A stretch of DNA of 64,000 bases from Heterohyrax brucei (taxonomy: Eukaryota > Chordata > Mammalia > Hyracoidea > Procaviidae). Positions 53,081 through 63,953 of this stretch are shown piece by piece. How positions within the stretch are numbered: position 1 is the stretch's first letter; the number at the start of each line of letters is the position of its first letter. The stretch covers positions 15,036,001-15,100,000 of the forward strand of contig CM053154.1 of NCBI GenBank assembly GCA_028571685.1, in the 5' to 3' direction. Under the pieces are notes generated by a model. The model was given only the letters and a program-made list of their open reading frames with translations, had not been told where the DNA came from and did not search any database. A program made the translations under genes and the position numbers.

Positions 53081-53739
53081 TGGAGACATTTGTTAGAATT
53101 GGAGAACAGCACAGCCCTCCACAGCCAAGAAGTATCTGCTTTCAAATGCAGATAGGGCCAAGGTTGAGACCCTGCCTTCAGTCCTTCCCAGAAGTTCTTA
53201 AGGCAAAAAGAGAAACTAACCCCCAAGCTGTCAGTTTGCCACCAGGATCTTCCTTGTAGTTTCTGCTCCCCTTCAACTCCTGACCTGTTGAGGTGTTCCC
53301 CCGAGCTGTTGGCCTCCCCCGGAAAGGTCAGCCTGGAAGCCTGTTCTCAGCTCTGCTCCTGTCTGGCCAGCAGTGGCTCCGTCTCAGAGCCTTAGTAACC
53401 TCACCTGCCAAATGGGACAACCATGGCATGGTGAGTACATGATGTGCTCAGGGTATTCTGGGAGCAGACAGTAGGGACAGTTGTGAGCATCTTTTTAAGG
53501 CCCCTTGGAGGGGCTGACAGGCATGCTGAGTCTTACAAGAAGAGCAGGAGCTAGGAAGGTGGTGTAAGATGACAAGGGGAAGACAGTATTCCAGGCCACA
53601 AGGACAACATGACCAAAGGCCCAGAGCCAAACAAATGCCAGACACTGTAAGCTGGTTGAGTTGGAAGTGAGGAGAGGCAACAGAGAGAAGTTAGGAGACG
53701 TGCAAGTTGGTCCAAAGAGTTGAGCTTATTTACTAAAAA

Positions 53740-54150
53740 GACTAGACTTGGTAGCCCAACAGACAGAAGGGTCCCCAGAAGACATGGTCCCTGGATTCTC
53801 TATCAATCCACAATTGACACCATTCCTGACGCCAACTCTTCAGATAAAGATTAGACTGGACTGTAAGACATAAAATGACACTGGTGAAGAGTGGCCTACT
53901 CTGCTTAAGTAGATATACGAGGCTTCCTGAGCGGCTCCTGTCCAGAGGTGAGATGAGAGGGTGGAGGGGGCCAGGAAGTGGTAGAATGGACAGAGGAAAT
54001 ACAGGGTAGAAGGGAGGCGTGTGCTGTCACAGTGTGGGCAGAGCACCTAGAGTTACACAGCAGTGTGTGTGTGTAAGTTTTTGCATGACAAATTGATTTG
54101 GATTACAAATTTTCACTTAAAGCACGATAACATACTTCTTAAAAAAGAAA
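53740..54150 (+). mobile_element. L1 3' end, same family as 1-1060
   Basis: ggtccctggattctctatca, cacaattgacaccattcctg, aactcttcagataaagatta and ttttcacttaaagcacg align in order with 700-1040. Confidence 0.7.
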
Positions 54151-54719
54151 AGAAAGAAACACAGTTGGGTTTATCCTGAAAACAGTGGGGGCTGTCCAAA
54201 GGACTTAAAGCAAGGGATAGATTTAGTAGCTCAGCATTCTAGAAATATTCCAGGGGCAGCTGGGTGCCCCTGACAGCTGCCGTCTTACCCAGGGGCACCC
54301 AGACGGTTCAGCCCTGTCTGCTCTGTTCACTACCAGGCCACCACGTCCAGTTGGCAGTTTGTGCTTTGCACATGCTCACTCAACCAGAGGGCAGGAAAGG
54401 GCTGGGATCTAGCCCAAGTCTCGCTCACGGAGACCAACGGTCAGGCGTGGAGCTGCACCTAATGGGAAGAAGGAATCCCTTTCATAACTCCCAGTGAGTT
54501 GCCCTCTGACTGCTGGCAGCCTGCTCACTGCTGCATCTGCCGCGCTAGGTCAGTGCGTGGCCACAGAAAGAAGGCCATGGCAGAGCAGGTGCCATTCGGG
54601 GACCAGACAAGTGCACATCCCAGCATCCGCACCCAGAGTTCCCAGCCTCCTGCCTCCTTCCTGCTGGTCTCCTTCAGGCAAACTGTGATTTGGGGGCAAA
54701 AGGAGGCCATGGGGCAGTC

Positions 54720-54765
54720 CTGCCCTTGCCCTTGCCCTTCCCCTTGCCCTTGCCCTTGCCCCATG
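54720..54765 (+). repeat. (CCCTTG)n hexamer array beside exon 2 donor
   Basis: About seven imperfect units of cccttg beginning near 54720 and ending six bases before the exon 2 donor hexamer (54767-54772). On the transcript it is a (CAAGGG)n run directly downstream of the splice donor. Confidence 0.9.
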
Positions 54766-54772
54766 CACTTAC

Positions 54773-54901
54773 CCACAGTGGTCAACACTGTGCAGCAGAA
54801 AAACAGCGAGCTCAGGAAGGATCAATCTGATAACCTGGGCAGCCAATGAGGCTTCACCTTCTGCAGCAGCCCCAGGAGACTCTGCTTGCTGCCTTCCTCA
54901 A
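54773..54901 (-). pseudogene. KCNK18: KCNK18 exon 2 with premature TGA
   Basis: A 129-base exon between a tttctcaag acceptor and a GTAAGT donor, the same length as I infer for human (42 full codons plus split codons). It reads VEEGSKQSLLGLLQKVKPHW, then LPRLSD, a TGA stop, then SFLSSLFFCCTVLTTV up to the split Gly of the filter. The stop falls exactly where human has Trp (THWSFLSS), so a single G-to-A change of TGG explains it. The Asn-x-Thr sequon of the human cap region (NRTT) is also lost (PRLS). Confidence 0.88.
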
Positions 54902-54904
54902 CTT

Positions 54905-55690
54905 GAGAAAGAGACAACCAGAGTGAGTTAAGTGTGCACCCCACCCTTCAAGACAGTCCTACACAGGCAAAGGGGACAGCATCTTCCAGAGTGAGTGACC
55001 AGCAGCCCTGGTCCTGTGCCCCCACTCACACCAAAGCTTGGTTCTTAGAGCCCATCTGCAAAATCTTTCTACAGAAGAGGACCTGCTTTTGGTTCCTTCA
55101 GCCCCATGAAAAGAGTGCTCAACTGACTGCCCACGGGGCTGGGTGTCCATGGCCATGGATCGGCCGTGCAGCCTTGTGGGGCTTTCTTTACTCACCAAAC
55201 TTCTGCTTCTTTCACCTTTCAAAAGAATAACTTCTGCTCTGTGTCCCTCATGCGGTGCTTGAGAACTGAAATCCAAAAAGCTTTTACTGAGCTGTCATTT
55301 GAATGCCAACTGTCCCTACTCCTGCTGGCCATTAAGCTTGATGGAATTCAGTCATCACACTTAGACCCGCGGGCACCAGCTGCCTGAGGATGTCTCTTCA
55401 AAGGCTGCAAAGTCTTGCCTTCTAAGGCATCCCTCCCAGGGCCAACGAGCAGGACTGGGGCCCTGATTTCTCCGGCAAGTTCCCAACGGTTCTGTTGCGC
55501 TGGGTGGTCAGTGGACTTTTGGGTACCAGAAGTCAACGCAACTGTCTCTGCCATCGCCTAAAGAGGATATGGTACTGAACTTGGCACACAGCAGGAGGTC
55601 ACTACTGATTTGAATGGCACCAACCCAGAAGCCCTGATCTAACTCTGACCCTGACTGGGTCCTGTAGCCATGCGGAAGAGACTGCTTTCT
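54905..55690. other. KCNK18 intron 1, nothing recognised
   Basis: Unique-looking intronic DNA without a named repeat. Confidence 0.4.
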
Positions 55691-55699
55691 CAGCCTCAG

Positions 55700-55915
55700 T
55701 TTCCTCATCAGGCAGGCAGTATGACAAAGTGGTTAAAAGCTAGCTCTATTGTCTATTTTGTGACCTTGGGCTGGTTACTTAAGCTCCCCATGCCTCCGTT
55801 TACTGATTTGTAAAATGGGGACAACAATTCATATCCACCTCATAGAGCTGTTGTGAGGATTAAGCGAGATGGTGCATGCAAAGTACCCGGCCCAGGGTCT
55901 GCACTTAGCTTCACT
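55700..55915 (+). mobile_element. MIR SINE, long copy
   Basis: tgtgaccttgggctggttac, gatttgtaaaatggggacaa and gttgtgaggattaagcgaga are in MIR order. Confidence 0.85.
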
Positions 55916-56064
55916 TACTGAGCATTATAATCTTCAACAAAAATTACACAAAATGGGGATTCAACCAGCTCTGTGGTTCCCATACCATGCTGTATATCAG
56001 AATATTCTTGGAAACTTTTAAAAACAAGAGGCGCAGCCCAGGCCCAAAGATGGGATTTAGTGGG

Positions 56065-56555
56065 TGTCATGGATTGAATTGTGTTCCCCCAAAAAACCTG
56101 CATGGCAGTTTGGCTGAGCTTTGCTTCCCGGTATTGTGTGACATTCCTTTGTGCTGTAAACCCTGCCTCTGTGATGTTAATGAGGGAGGACGCAAGGCCA
56201 TTGTGTTGGTGGGGCTGCACTCAAAGTATGGGACTGTACTGGGCCTTGGGGCAGCCTCTGAGATAGGAAGCAGTTAGCAGAGAGATTTGGGGACCTCCTA
56301 CTACCAATAAAGCAGTGCCAGGAGCTGAGTGTGTCCTTTGGAAAGGACTGGGGTCCCTGTGCCTCAGAGTCGCCAGTCTAGAGGAAGAATGATGATGACT
56401 ACCTTCCTCCAGAGCCAGCAGAAAGAGCCTTCCCCTGGAGCTGATGCCCTGAATTTGGACTTTTAGTGAGCTGGATGGTGATGGAATAAAATTTCTCTTT
56501 TTGAAGCCACTCATTTGCAGTGTTTCTGTTAAAGCAACACTAGATGACTAACACA
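56065..56555 (+). mobile_element. MaLR-type solo LTR with 5-bp duplication
   Basis: A 491-bp LTR from tgtcatggattgaattgtgt to agatgactaacaca, with aataaa near the 3' end. Flanks gtggg (56060-56064) and gtgag (56556-56560) are a near-perfect 5-bp target duplication. Confidence 0.85.
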
Positions 56556-56859
56556 GTGAGTCTGGGGCACAGGCTGGGAACGTGTATTTTAAACAAACAC
56601 CTTAGACGATTCTGACATGTGGCCTGGCTTTGATAGCTCCAAACTCGCTGTCAGTCTGGGACCCTGTGATGGCTGGGAGTGCCCAAGCTGGTGGTGACGA
56701 CATCTCCCAGGTGAGCCAAGCAGGCACGTGCTCATCTGCCCCAGGTGCAGGAAGAAGGAGTAGGACCCACGGAAAGGAGACTGTCCCTTGACCAGGCTCT
56801 AGTCAGCCCCAGCTGAAATGGCCTGTTTACAAAGCAAGGTCCAGACTCTAGAAAGAGCC

Positions 56860-57180
56860 ATCAGCAGTCACACAGAGGGTCTGCCACCCAGAGGTCTTGC
56901 CTCCCTGAAGGCCTGCCACCCTCAGTGCCCATCACTCTGGTCACCTGCCACACTGAGGCTCCACCCTGCCGAGGTCTGCCACACAGAGGGCCCATTTTCC
57001 CGAAAAACAGCCCCGCTGAGAGGCCTGCCTTCCTGAGTGCTGCCACACTGAGGGGTTTGCCTTCCTGAGGTCCCACACACTGAGGGCCTGCCACAATGGG
57101 GTCCCACACAATGAGCACCAGCCTTCCTAAAGGCCCATCATACTAAAGGCCAACAATACGGAGGATCTGCCATGTACCCC
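56860..57180 (+). repeat. Degenerate minisatellite in KCNK18 intron 1
   Basis: About 14 imperfect units of roughly 20 bases built on gcc-acactgaggg-cctgcc (for example tgccacactgaggggtttgc, cacacactgagggcctgcca). Alternating units read ttcctgaggtc. A lone unit (ctgccatactgaggacctg) recurs at 57650-57670. Confidence 0.8.
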
Positions 57181-57825
57181 ACAGCGCACCCACCATACAC
57201 AGCCAGGGAAGGGGGCTTTCTGGATCCTCTTCCCCCCTGACGTGTTGAACACACATTTGCAAGTTTACCTTGGGGACCAGCGCAGGGTGGTACCAAGGAC
57301 TAAATGCAAAGTACACTACAAATGAATGCCATCAGCATGTATACAAAGCACCCTCCGCGGTCCGAAAAGGCTACGCTCGGGATCTCATCTGCTTCCCCAC
57401 GGGGTCTGTGGCTGGCAGGGCTGAGGCTGTGAGCCCCCTTCTCCCCCACAAGCTGAGACCCAAAGAGCGCAAGAGCGCAGCCCCAAATCACAGAGCCGGC
57501 TCCTCAAATTCTTCTCATCCACCTTCTTCCATCCCCCATCTGGCAACAGAAAAAGCTTTAGAAATAAGAAGTGGGAGAGTAAGGAGGGCCGGCTGCTTGT
57601 CCTGGGGGTCCAAGCCCGGCTTGGACTCCGCAAATCAAATCATGTGGTGGATCTGCCATACTGAGGACCTGTGTAGGAATCTAGACCCACAACAGCCCTC
57701 CATCGTGCCACCCCACCCAACCCTGGCAATCCATGCTCTCCCCAAGCCTGCTGAGCTGGGTGGGGCTGGAAACTGAGGCAAAAAGGAAGGGAAGTTGGCC
57801 CATCCAGAGCACAAGGGTGTGCTCG
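57180..57825. other. KCNK18 intron 1, nothing recognised
   Basis: Contains a 168-codon open frame (57270-57776) without a recognisable product; probably chance. Confidence 0.4.
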
Positions 57826-57829
57826 GTGC

Positions 57830-57965
57830 TCTACCTACATTCTCTTAACCCCTCTGCACAGCAACCGTCAGAGGTTCTTATCCTCCCATTTTACAGAGGA
57901 GAAAACTGAGGCTCAGAGAGGTAATGCCACTTGCCCAAGGTTACTAAGAAGTCAGGAAGCCCAGT
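57830..57965 (+). mobile_element. MIR core
   Basis: cattttacagaggagaaaac followed by tgaggctcagagaggtaatg and cttgcccaaggtta. Confidence 0.85.
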
Positions 57966-58099
57966 CTCCTACAAGGCAGACTTTTGCTGCGGGTGGGGGT
58001 TGGGGGTTTGCAGGTTGGGGTTGGGGTGTGGAGGTGTAGTGAGGAGGAGGGCCTCCGCCCACTGGGAAAAGGCCTGCCCTGTCCAGGTGTGCCACTTAC

Positions 58100-58319
58100 C
58101 TGTTTTGTTGCATTTCAAGATGTAGCAGAGCTTCTCTAAGAACTCCTCAAACTCCCTGTCCTCTACGCTGGGGTCATGGCTGCCCTCAATGACAGAGAAG
58201 AGGGCAGCCCCCACTAGCGCGTAGGTCACCAGGAAGCAGAGGAAACAGAGACAGGAGGACATTTTCCCCAAAGCCCCGGGGCAGCGCTTCCCAGGCTGGT
58301 CCTTGCTCGAAGCTTCCAT
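58100..58319 (-). pseudogene. KCNK18: KCNK18 exon 1 (intact coding)
   Basis: Encodes 73 codons plus one base from MEASSKDQPGKRCPGALGK through TM1 to KLCYILKCNKT, ending at a perfect CAG/GTAAGT donor. No lesion. The start is chosen by alignment to the human N-terminus (MEVS...). The frame is open upstream to an in-frame Met at 58532, but that extension runs through low-complexity Leu-rich sequence that the family lacks. Confidence 0.9.
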
Positions 58320-58779
58320 CCGCGCAGGATCACCGGCAAGGGCAGGAGGAGCTGGCGAAGAAGGGGGAGCACCAGGCCCCACCAGGAGGAGGAGGAAGAG
58401 GAGGAGAAAGAGAAGGCGCAAGAGAAGGCAGAGGAGGGGGAAGTCTGGAGAACGGCCCAGCTCCAGCGCTAAGTGCATGGTGTGCGACTTCCCCAAGGAC
58501 CAGGAAGCAGCCGGCAGCTCAGCACTCATCAAGCTGAGCAGATGGCGCCCAAGTCAGCGCCCCAAATTGCTATTGATCCTGCAGGCCAACACGCCCGCAG
58601 CGCCTGGCGCCTCCTGGCAGGGACTTAGTGAGGACAGATGAGGGGTTACTTTGGGTTTCCTGTGCCCTCTGGGAGCCCCTAATGCGCAGGTGGGACTCTC
58701 TCAGGTCGTGAGCCCAGCAACTACACCTCGACTTGTGCTTTTTAGTCACACGACTGTCGCCTAGGGGCTGTCTGAGGTG

Positions 58780-59080
58780 TCCCTTGGTCTGGCGTCCCTG
58801 CTGTGCTAGGCAGGTGGTAATTAGAGAGAGTGCAGACAGGTCCCCGCAGGTTGGACGAGGGTCTGTGTGAAGCCTTTAAACAATCCCCAGCCCCTCGCAG
58901 AGCTCAGATGGGCGGGGTTGGCGCACCACGTGACTTTGGGCCAGCCCACCTGACCCGCCTCAGCCAATGGGACCTCGGCAGGGCGGAAGGAACCAGGGAC
59001 GTGCAATGTGCTTCCGCATTGGGACTTGCGATCCGGTAGCCGCCTGTCCTGAGGGAAACAGGTGCCGCGTGGCGAATTTG
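58780..59080. promoter_or_regulatory. Candidate promoter/upstream element of KCNK18
   Basis: A GC-richer, CpG-containing patch 450-750 bases upstream of the KCNK18 start. It has GGGCGGGG at 58910-58917, an E-box CACGTG at 58927-58932 and a CCAAT box at 58964-58968, closely spaced. This is a GC-box/USF/NF-Y type arrangement. It could serve KCNK18 or a divergent transcript. Inference from motifs only. Confidence 0.45.
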
Positions 59081-59099
59081 GAGGTGCACACACCCACCA

Positions 59100-59900
59100 T
59101 TCAGTATCCTTTCAAGATGGGACACCCTCCACAGCTTCCAAGAGCCTTTAGCTTCTTCCAAGCCTGGTCTCGGCTTTCAGGCCCTGGTCTTGGTGAAGAC
59201 CCTGCACGGTGACTGAGCCGGGCGCTGGGGACACGCTTGGAAGAAGGTGGCAAAGTGCCGCCGAGTACAGCCCCCGGTGCTACCTGGATTTTGAAGCCAC
59301 GGCATCTGATCGTCTCCCTCCTCCACTCTGTCCTAAATCCCTTTTGCCACCTGCTGCCTTTTCCACGGGTCTCAGTGGCTCACCTAACAACACGACCCGT
59401 ATCTTGATGCCTGAGGGGGCTGAGCTCTCTGGTCACCATACCCTTTGCAAGGTGGAATTGTTAATATTTGTCTCTAAACAGACACAATTCAGCAAGAAGT
59501 GCCGAGAGGCCCCCAGGTGGGTCACCTGAGTTCCAGACGTATTCCTGTCTTACTCCATCATGTGAAAACAACCTTACCTCCTTCTGTTGGCCTGGGTGAG
59601 TACCCTAACAAGGCTGGCACCCGTTTTCTGGTTTGTTGGTTCTTGAACACCAGGACCGTAAAAGGCCCAAACAGCAGTCATAACATGTAGTTAGTGGTCC
59701 TCTTGCTGGGCTTCCTGTGACTGTGGCCCTTTTAGGGACCAGGCCTTTAACCTTACAGAACTGAAGAGTTGTGTGGATGGAAGACGGGGAAGGCATGAGG
59801 CCATGTAATTCTCAGTTTTACACCCTTAAGTCTTGAATAAACTTGGGTCTTCACCCGCCCTACAGCTGTTTCCAGATTTCTAGGTAGGGTAGAGGGAAAG
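59100..59900. other. Upstream of KCNK18, no gene recognised
   Basis: Unique-looking DNA; short frames only. Confidence 0.4.
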
Positions 59901-59901
59901 A

Positions 59902-60085
59902 GGACAGGTGTCCCAGTGGTTAAGCACCTTCAGATGTTGGTGGTTTGAACTAACCCAGCTGTTCTGTGAGAGAAGGTCCTGGCATTCTGCTCCCTTAATG
60001 AAGAGTGCAGCCTAGAAAACCTTGTGGGGCAGATGTGCTGTCAGGTTGGATCAGTATGAGTTGAGATTCAGCTCCTAAACAACAG
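59902..60085 (+). mobile_element. AfroSINE, long subtype, old
   Basis: gtgtcccagtggttaagcac, gagtgcagcctagaaaacct and gatcagtatgagttgagatt in order. Confidence 0.65.
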
Positions 60086-60129
60086 ATGGGGTAGGTAGGG
60101 AGAGTCAGGCAGAGGATAGAAATGGAAGA

Positions 60130-61160
60130 CATGTTTATTACCATTACATCTTTTAAAGTTAAAATTTTATTTTGAGATAACTGTCAATGCAGTTGTAAGA
60201 AATAATTCATAGAGAAGTTCTGTATCCTTTACCCAGTTTCCCCCAGTGATAATAACTTTCAAAACCATAGTACAGTGTTGCAGTTGGTGTGTGGACATTA
60301 ATACAGTCAAGATTTGGAACAGCTCCATCACCACAAGGATTTCTCTGTTATAGCCATGTATGCCACCCATTGTCCCCTCTGTCTAAAAGCCACTCATGCA
60401 GATTTTATTTCTATAATTTCTGTAATGTTCAAGAATGTCATATAAATTGATCATATAGCATGAAACCTTTTTCACTTGGCTTTTTTTCTCTCTGAGTTTT
60501 ATCCAAATTGTCACGTATGTAAATAGTTTGTTCCTTTACACTGCTGAATGATATTCCATGGTATAGATCTATCACAGTTTGTTTAACTGTTCATCCACTG
60601 AAGGATATCTGGAATGTTTGCTACTGCGAACATCCGTGTACAAGTTTTAGGAGGTAAACATAAGTTGTAATTGCTTTAGAATAAATGTTGAAGACTATGA
60701 TTGCTGATCATATAATAGTTACCAGTTGAGCTTTCTAAGAAGTCTCTTAACCCATTTTCTGGAATGGCTGTACCATTTTAGATTCTTACTGGCAATGTCT
60801 GAGTACTCCAGCTTCTGCACATCCTTATCAACATTTGATGTTATCGTGATTTCATTTTAGCCATTCTAATAGATATGTAATGATGCCTCATTGTGGCTTT
60901 CATTTTCATTTTCCTAGTGGTTAATGAGGAGCCCAGGTGATGCAGTGGTTAAAAACTTGGCTTCTAACCAAAAGGTTGGCAATTCAGATCCATCAGCTGC
61001 CCTTAAAATGCTATATGACAGTCATACTCTGTCCTGTAGGATCACTATGAGTTGAAATCGGCTCAACAGCCAAGAGGCTTTTTTTTTTTAAAGTTGTTAA
61101 TGATGTTAAATATCTTTCCATGTACTTGTTTGCCGTCTGTATATCCTCCTGCTGCACATC
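60130..61160 (-). mobile_element. L1 3' region split by an AfroSINE
   Basis: Antisense L1 end motifs: ctgaatgatattccatggta, gtttaactgttcatccactg, atgcctcattgtggctttca and, after the SINE, tgatgttaaatatctttcca. The two parts flank the AfroSINE at 60928-61091. Confidence 0.8.
60928..61091 (+). mobile_element. AfroSINE inside L1
   Basis: aggagcccaggtgatgcagt to cactatgagttgaaatcggc and an aagaggctttttttttt tail. gttaatga occurs just before it and gttaatgatg just after, a likely target duplication. Confidence 0.88.
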
Positions 61161-61179
61161 TGTGAGCTAGTCCTACTGG

Positions 61180-63461
61180 AAGAGTGCGTGTTGCCATGAA
61201 GCTGTGTCACTGGTATTTAAATACTAGCAGAGTCACCCTGTGTAGAATGTTTCAGCTGAGCTTCTAGACTAAAACGGACTGGGAAGAAGGACTTGGTGGT
61301 CTACTTTTGAAAAGAATTAGCTAGTGAAATCCTTATGAATAGCAGTGGAACACTGTCTGATAAAGTGCCAGAAGATGAGTCCTTCAGGTGGGAAGGCACT
61401 CAAAAAATAAATGGGGAAGAGCTTCCGCCTCAGAGTAGAGTTGACTTTGCTGACATGGATGGAGCCCTGCTTTTGAGACCTTTACTTGCTGAAGTTACAT
61501 TACTCAGAATGACAAGAAACAAGTGCAAGCATCCATTAAAAATTGGAACATGGAATGTAGAAATATGAATCTAGGAAACTTTCAAATAGAAATGAAATGG
61601 AATGCACAAACATTGATGTCCTAGGCATTAGTGAGGTGGAATCGACAGGTGTTCACTATTTTGAATTCGATAGTTCTATGTTCTACTGTGCTGGGAATGA
61701 GAACTTGGGGAGGAATGGCATGGTGTTCATCATCCAGAAGAACATTTCATGATCTATCCTGAACTACGATTATGTCAGTGATAGGAAAATATCCATATGC
61801 CTACAAGGGAGACCAGTTTCTATGACTGTTATTCAAATTTACCCACTAATCACTAAGGCCAAACGTGAAGAAATTGAAGATTCTAATTAACTTCTGCAGT
61901 CTGAAATTGATTGAAAATGCAATTAGGACGCTATGATAACTATTGGTGATTGCAGTGTGAAAGTTGGAAACAAAGAAAGATTGGTAATGAATAAGTATGG
62001 CCTTGGTGATAGAAAGAAAGCTGGAGATTGCCTGATAGAATTTTGCAAGACCAATGACTTCTTCACTGCAGATACTTTTTTAGCAACATAAACAGTGATT
62101 GTACACATGGACCTTGCCAAATGGAGTACACAGGAATCAAATTGGCTACATTTTTGGAAAGAGACAATGAAAAAGCTTAGTATCATCAGTCAGAACAAGG
62201 CAAGGGGCTGACTTCAAAGCACACTTAATTGCTCATATGCAAGTTCAAGTTGAAGCTGAAGAAAATTCACACAAGTACATGAGAGCCTAAGTATGACCTT
62301 GAGTATATCCCACCTGAATTTAGAGACCATCTCTATAGATTTGATGCATTAAACATTAATGACTAAAAATCAGATGAGTTGTAGGATGACATGAAGGACA
62401 TCACATTTGAAGAAAGCAAGAGGTTATTAGAAAGACAGGGAAGAAAGAAAAGGTCAAAATGAATGTCAGAAGAGTCTCTGAAACTTGCTGTTGAACAGCA
62501 TAGCTCAAGCAAAAGGAGGAAATGCTGAAGTAAAAGAGCTGAACCAATTATTTCAAAGGGTGGCTTGAGAAGACAATGTAAAGTATTATAATGACATGTT
62601 CAAAGACCTGCAGTTAGAAAACTAAAAGGTAAGAGCATGCTTGGTATTTCTCAAACTGAAAGAACTCAAGAAAAAAATTAAGCCTTGAGTCACAATGTTG
62701 AAGAATTATACAGGGGAAATATTAAATGACACAGGAAGCATCAAAAGAAAATGGAAGGAATACACAGAGTCACTATACCAGAAACACTGGGTTCACATTC
62801 AGCCATTTCAGGAGGTAGCTTATGATCAAGAACTTACGGTACTGAAGGAAGTGGTCCAAGTGGCACTGAAGACACTGGCAAAAAAGAAGTCTCCAGGAAT
62901 TGATGGAATACCAACTGAAATGTTCTGACAAACAGAATGCTGGAAGTACTCACTCACCTATGACGAGAAATTCAGAAGACATATACCTGGCCAACCAACG
63001 GCAAATGATCTATATTTATGCCTAGTCCCAAGAAAGGTGATCCAACTGAATGCGGAAGTTATCAAACAACATCATTATCACATGCAAGTAAAATTATTCT
63101 GAAGATCACTCAAAAGCAGTTACAGCAGTATATTTAGAGAACTGCCAGAAATTCAAACCAAATTCAAAAGATGTAGAACCAGGGATATCGTTGCTGATAC
63201 CAGATGGATCCTGGCTGAAAACAGAGAATATCAGAAAAGTGTTTACCTGTTTTATTGACTCTGCAGAGGCATTTGACTGTGTGGATCATAGTAAATTACA
63301 GATAGCATTGCAAATAATGGGAATTCCAGGACACTTAACTGTGCCCATGAGGAAACTATACATAAATCAAGAGGCAGTTGTTCAAGCAGAACAAGGGGAT
63401 ACTGCGTGGTTTCAAGTCAGGAAAGGTGTGCCTGAAGGTTGTATCCTTTCGTCATGCTTAT
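61180..63461 (+). mobile_element. RTE/BovB-type LINE, plus strand, with RT domain
   Basis: The 5' UTR (about 61180-61530) is followed by the endonuclease start (LKIGTWNVEI; then DVLGISEVE, GRNGMVFIIQ). Farther on come the fingers/palm region KSPGIDGIPTEMF, CFIDSAEAFDCVDHSKLQ (the palm-A aspartate), then MGIPGHL and GVPEGCILSSCLL. RTE elements encode an AP endonuclease and reverse transcriptase and lack an RNase H. Many stops and frameshifts show it is dead. It is cut at 63461 by an LTR and resumes at 63954 (cctattcagtttgtg). Only part of the ~3-kb family length is inside the window. Confidence 0.9.
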
Positions 63462-63953
63462 TGTCATAGATTGAATGTGTTCCCTAAAAAATCTGTAACA
63501 GTTTGGCTGTGCCATAATTCCTGGTATTGTGTGATGTTCCTCCGTGTTGGAATTCCTGCCTCGGTGATGTTAATTAGTTTGGATGGACAGCAGTTGTATA
63601 GGTAGAACAAGATTTAATGTGTAAGTTTGTCTTGTGCCTTGAGGTAATCTCTTGAGCTATACAGGGAAAAATCTGGCAGAGAGATCTGGGAACCTCATGC
63701 CATCAAGAAAGCAGCACTGGGAGTAGAACACGTCCTTCAGACCTGATGTTCTTGTACCAAGATGCCCCCTAACCAAAAACTGATAAAACATACAGACCTT
63801 CCTCCAGAGCTGACAGAAGGAAAGCCTTCCCCTGGAGCAGACACCTTGAATTCTGACTCGAAACCTACTGGACTCTGTTAGAATAAACTTTGATTTGTTA
63901 AAGGCATACACTCTGAGGTATTTCTGTTAGAGCAGCACTAGCTGACTGAAACA
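63462..63953 (+). mobile_element. MaLR-type LTR inserted in RTE
   Basis: From tgtcatagattgaatgtgtt to gctgactgaaaca, same family as 56065-56555. The 5-bp flanks are cttat (63457-63461) and cctat (63954-63958), a near-perfect target duplication. It carries aataaac near the 3' end. Confidence 0.88.

Larger units (their letters stand above)
46663..58319 (-). pseudogene. KCNK18: KCNK18 (TRESK) - three exons, disabled
   Basis: TRESK is a two-pore-domain background K+ channel of sensory neurons, activated by calcineurin; in humans a frameshift variant is linked to migraine with aura. Exons on the minus strand: 58319-58100, 54901-54773 and 47524-46663, with good splice sites and matching phases (1/1). 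Recognisable: TM1 (CLCFLCFLVTYALVGA), filter 1 TVGYG split over exons 2/3, [20 protein letters not shown], the long cytosolic loop, the 14-3-3-type [10 protein letters not shown]3 and filter 2 (TTIGFGD), and the C-terminal YKN. Disabling changes: TGA at 54824-54822 (codon 100) where human has Trp; one base missing in a C-run at 47503-47508, shifting frame after GHIYP; and loss of the normal stop after VRK, so the shifted frame runs on to 46663. Two independent truncating lesions argue for a real pseudogene rather than one read error. Predicted product: about 99 residues with TM1 only. Confidence 0.88.

Noticed and set aside
57270-57776. A 168-codon frame in KCNK18 intron 1
   Set aside because: No known product; KCNK18 in human has only three exons, all located elsewhere.
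58320-58532. N-terminal extension of KCNK18 to an upstream Met
   Set aside because: The extension is Leu-rich low-complexity and absent from the family; the human start aligns with 58319.
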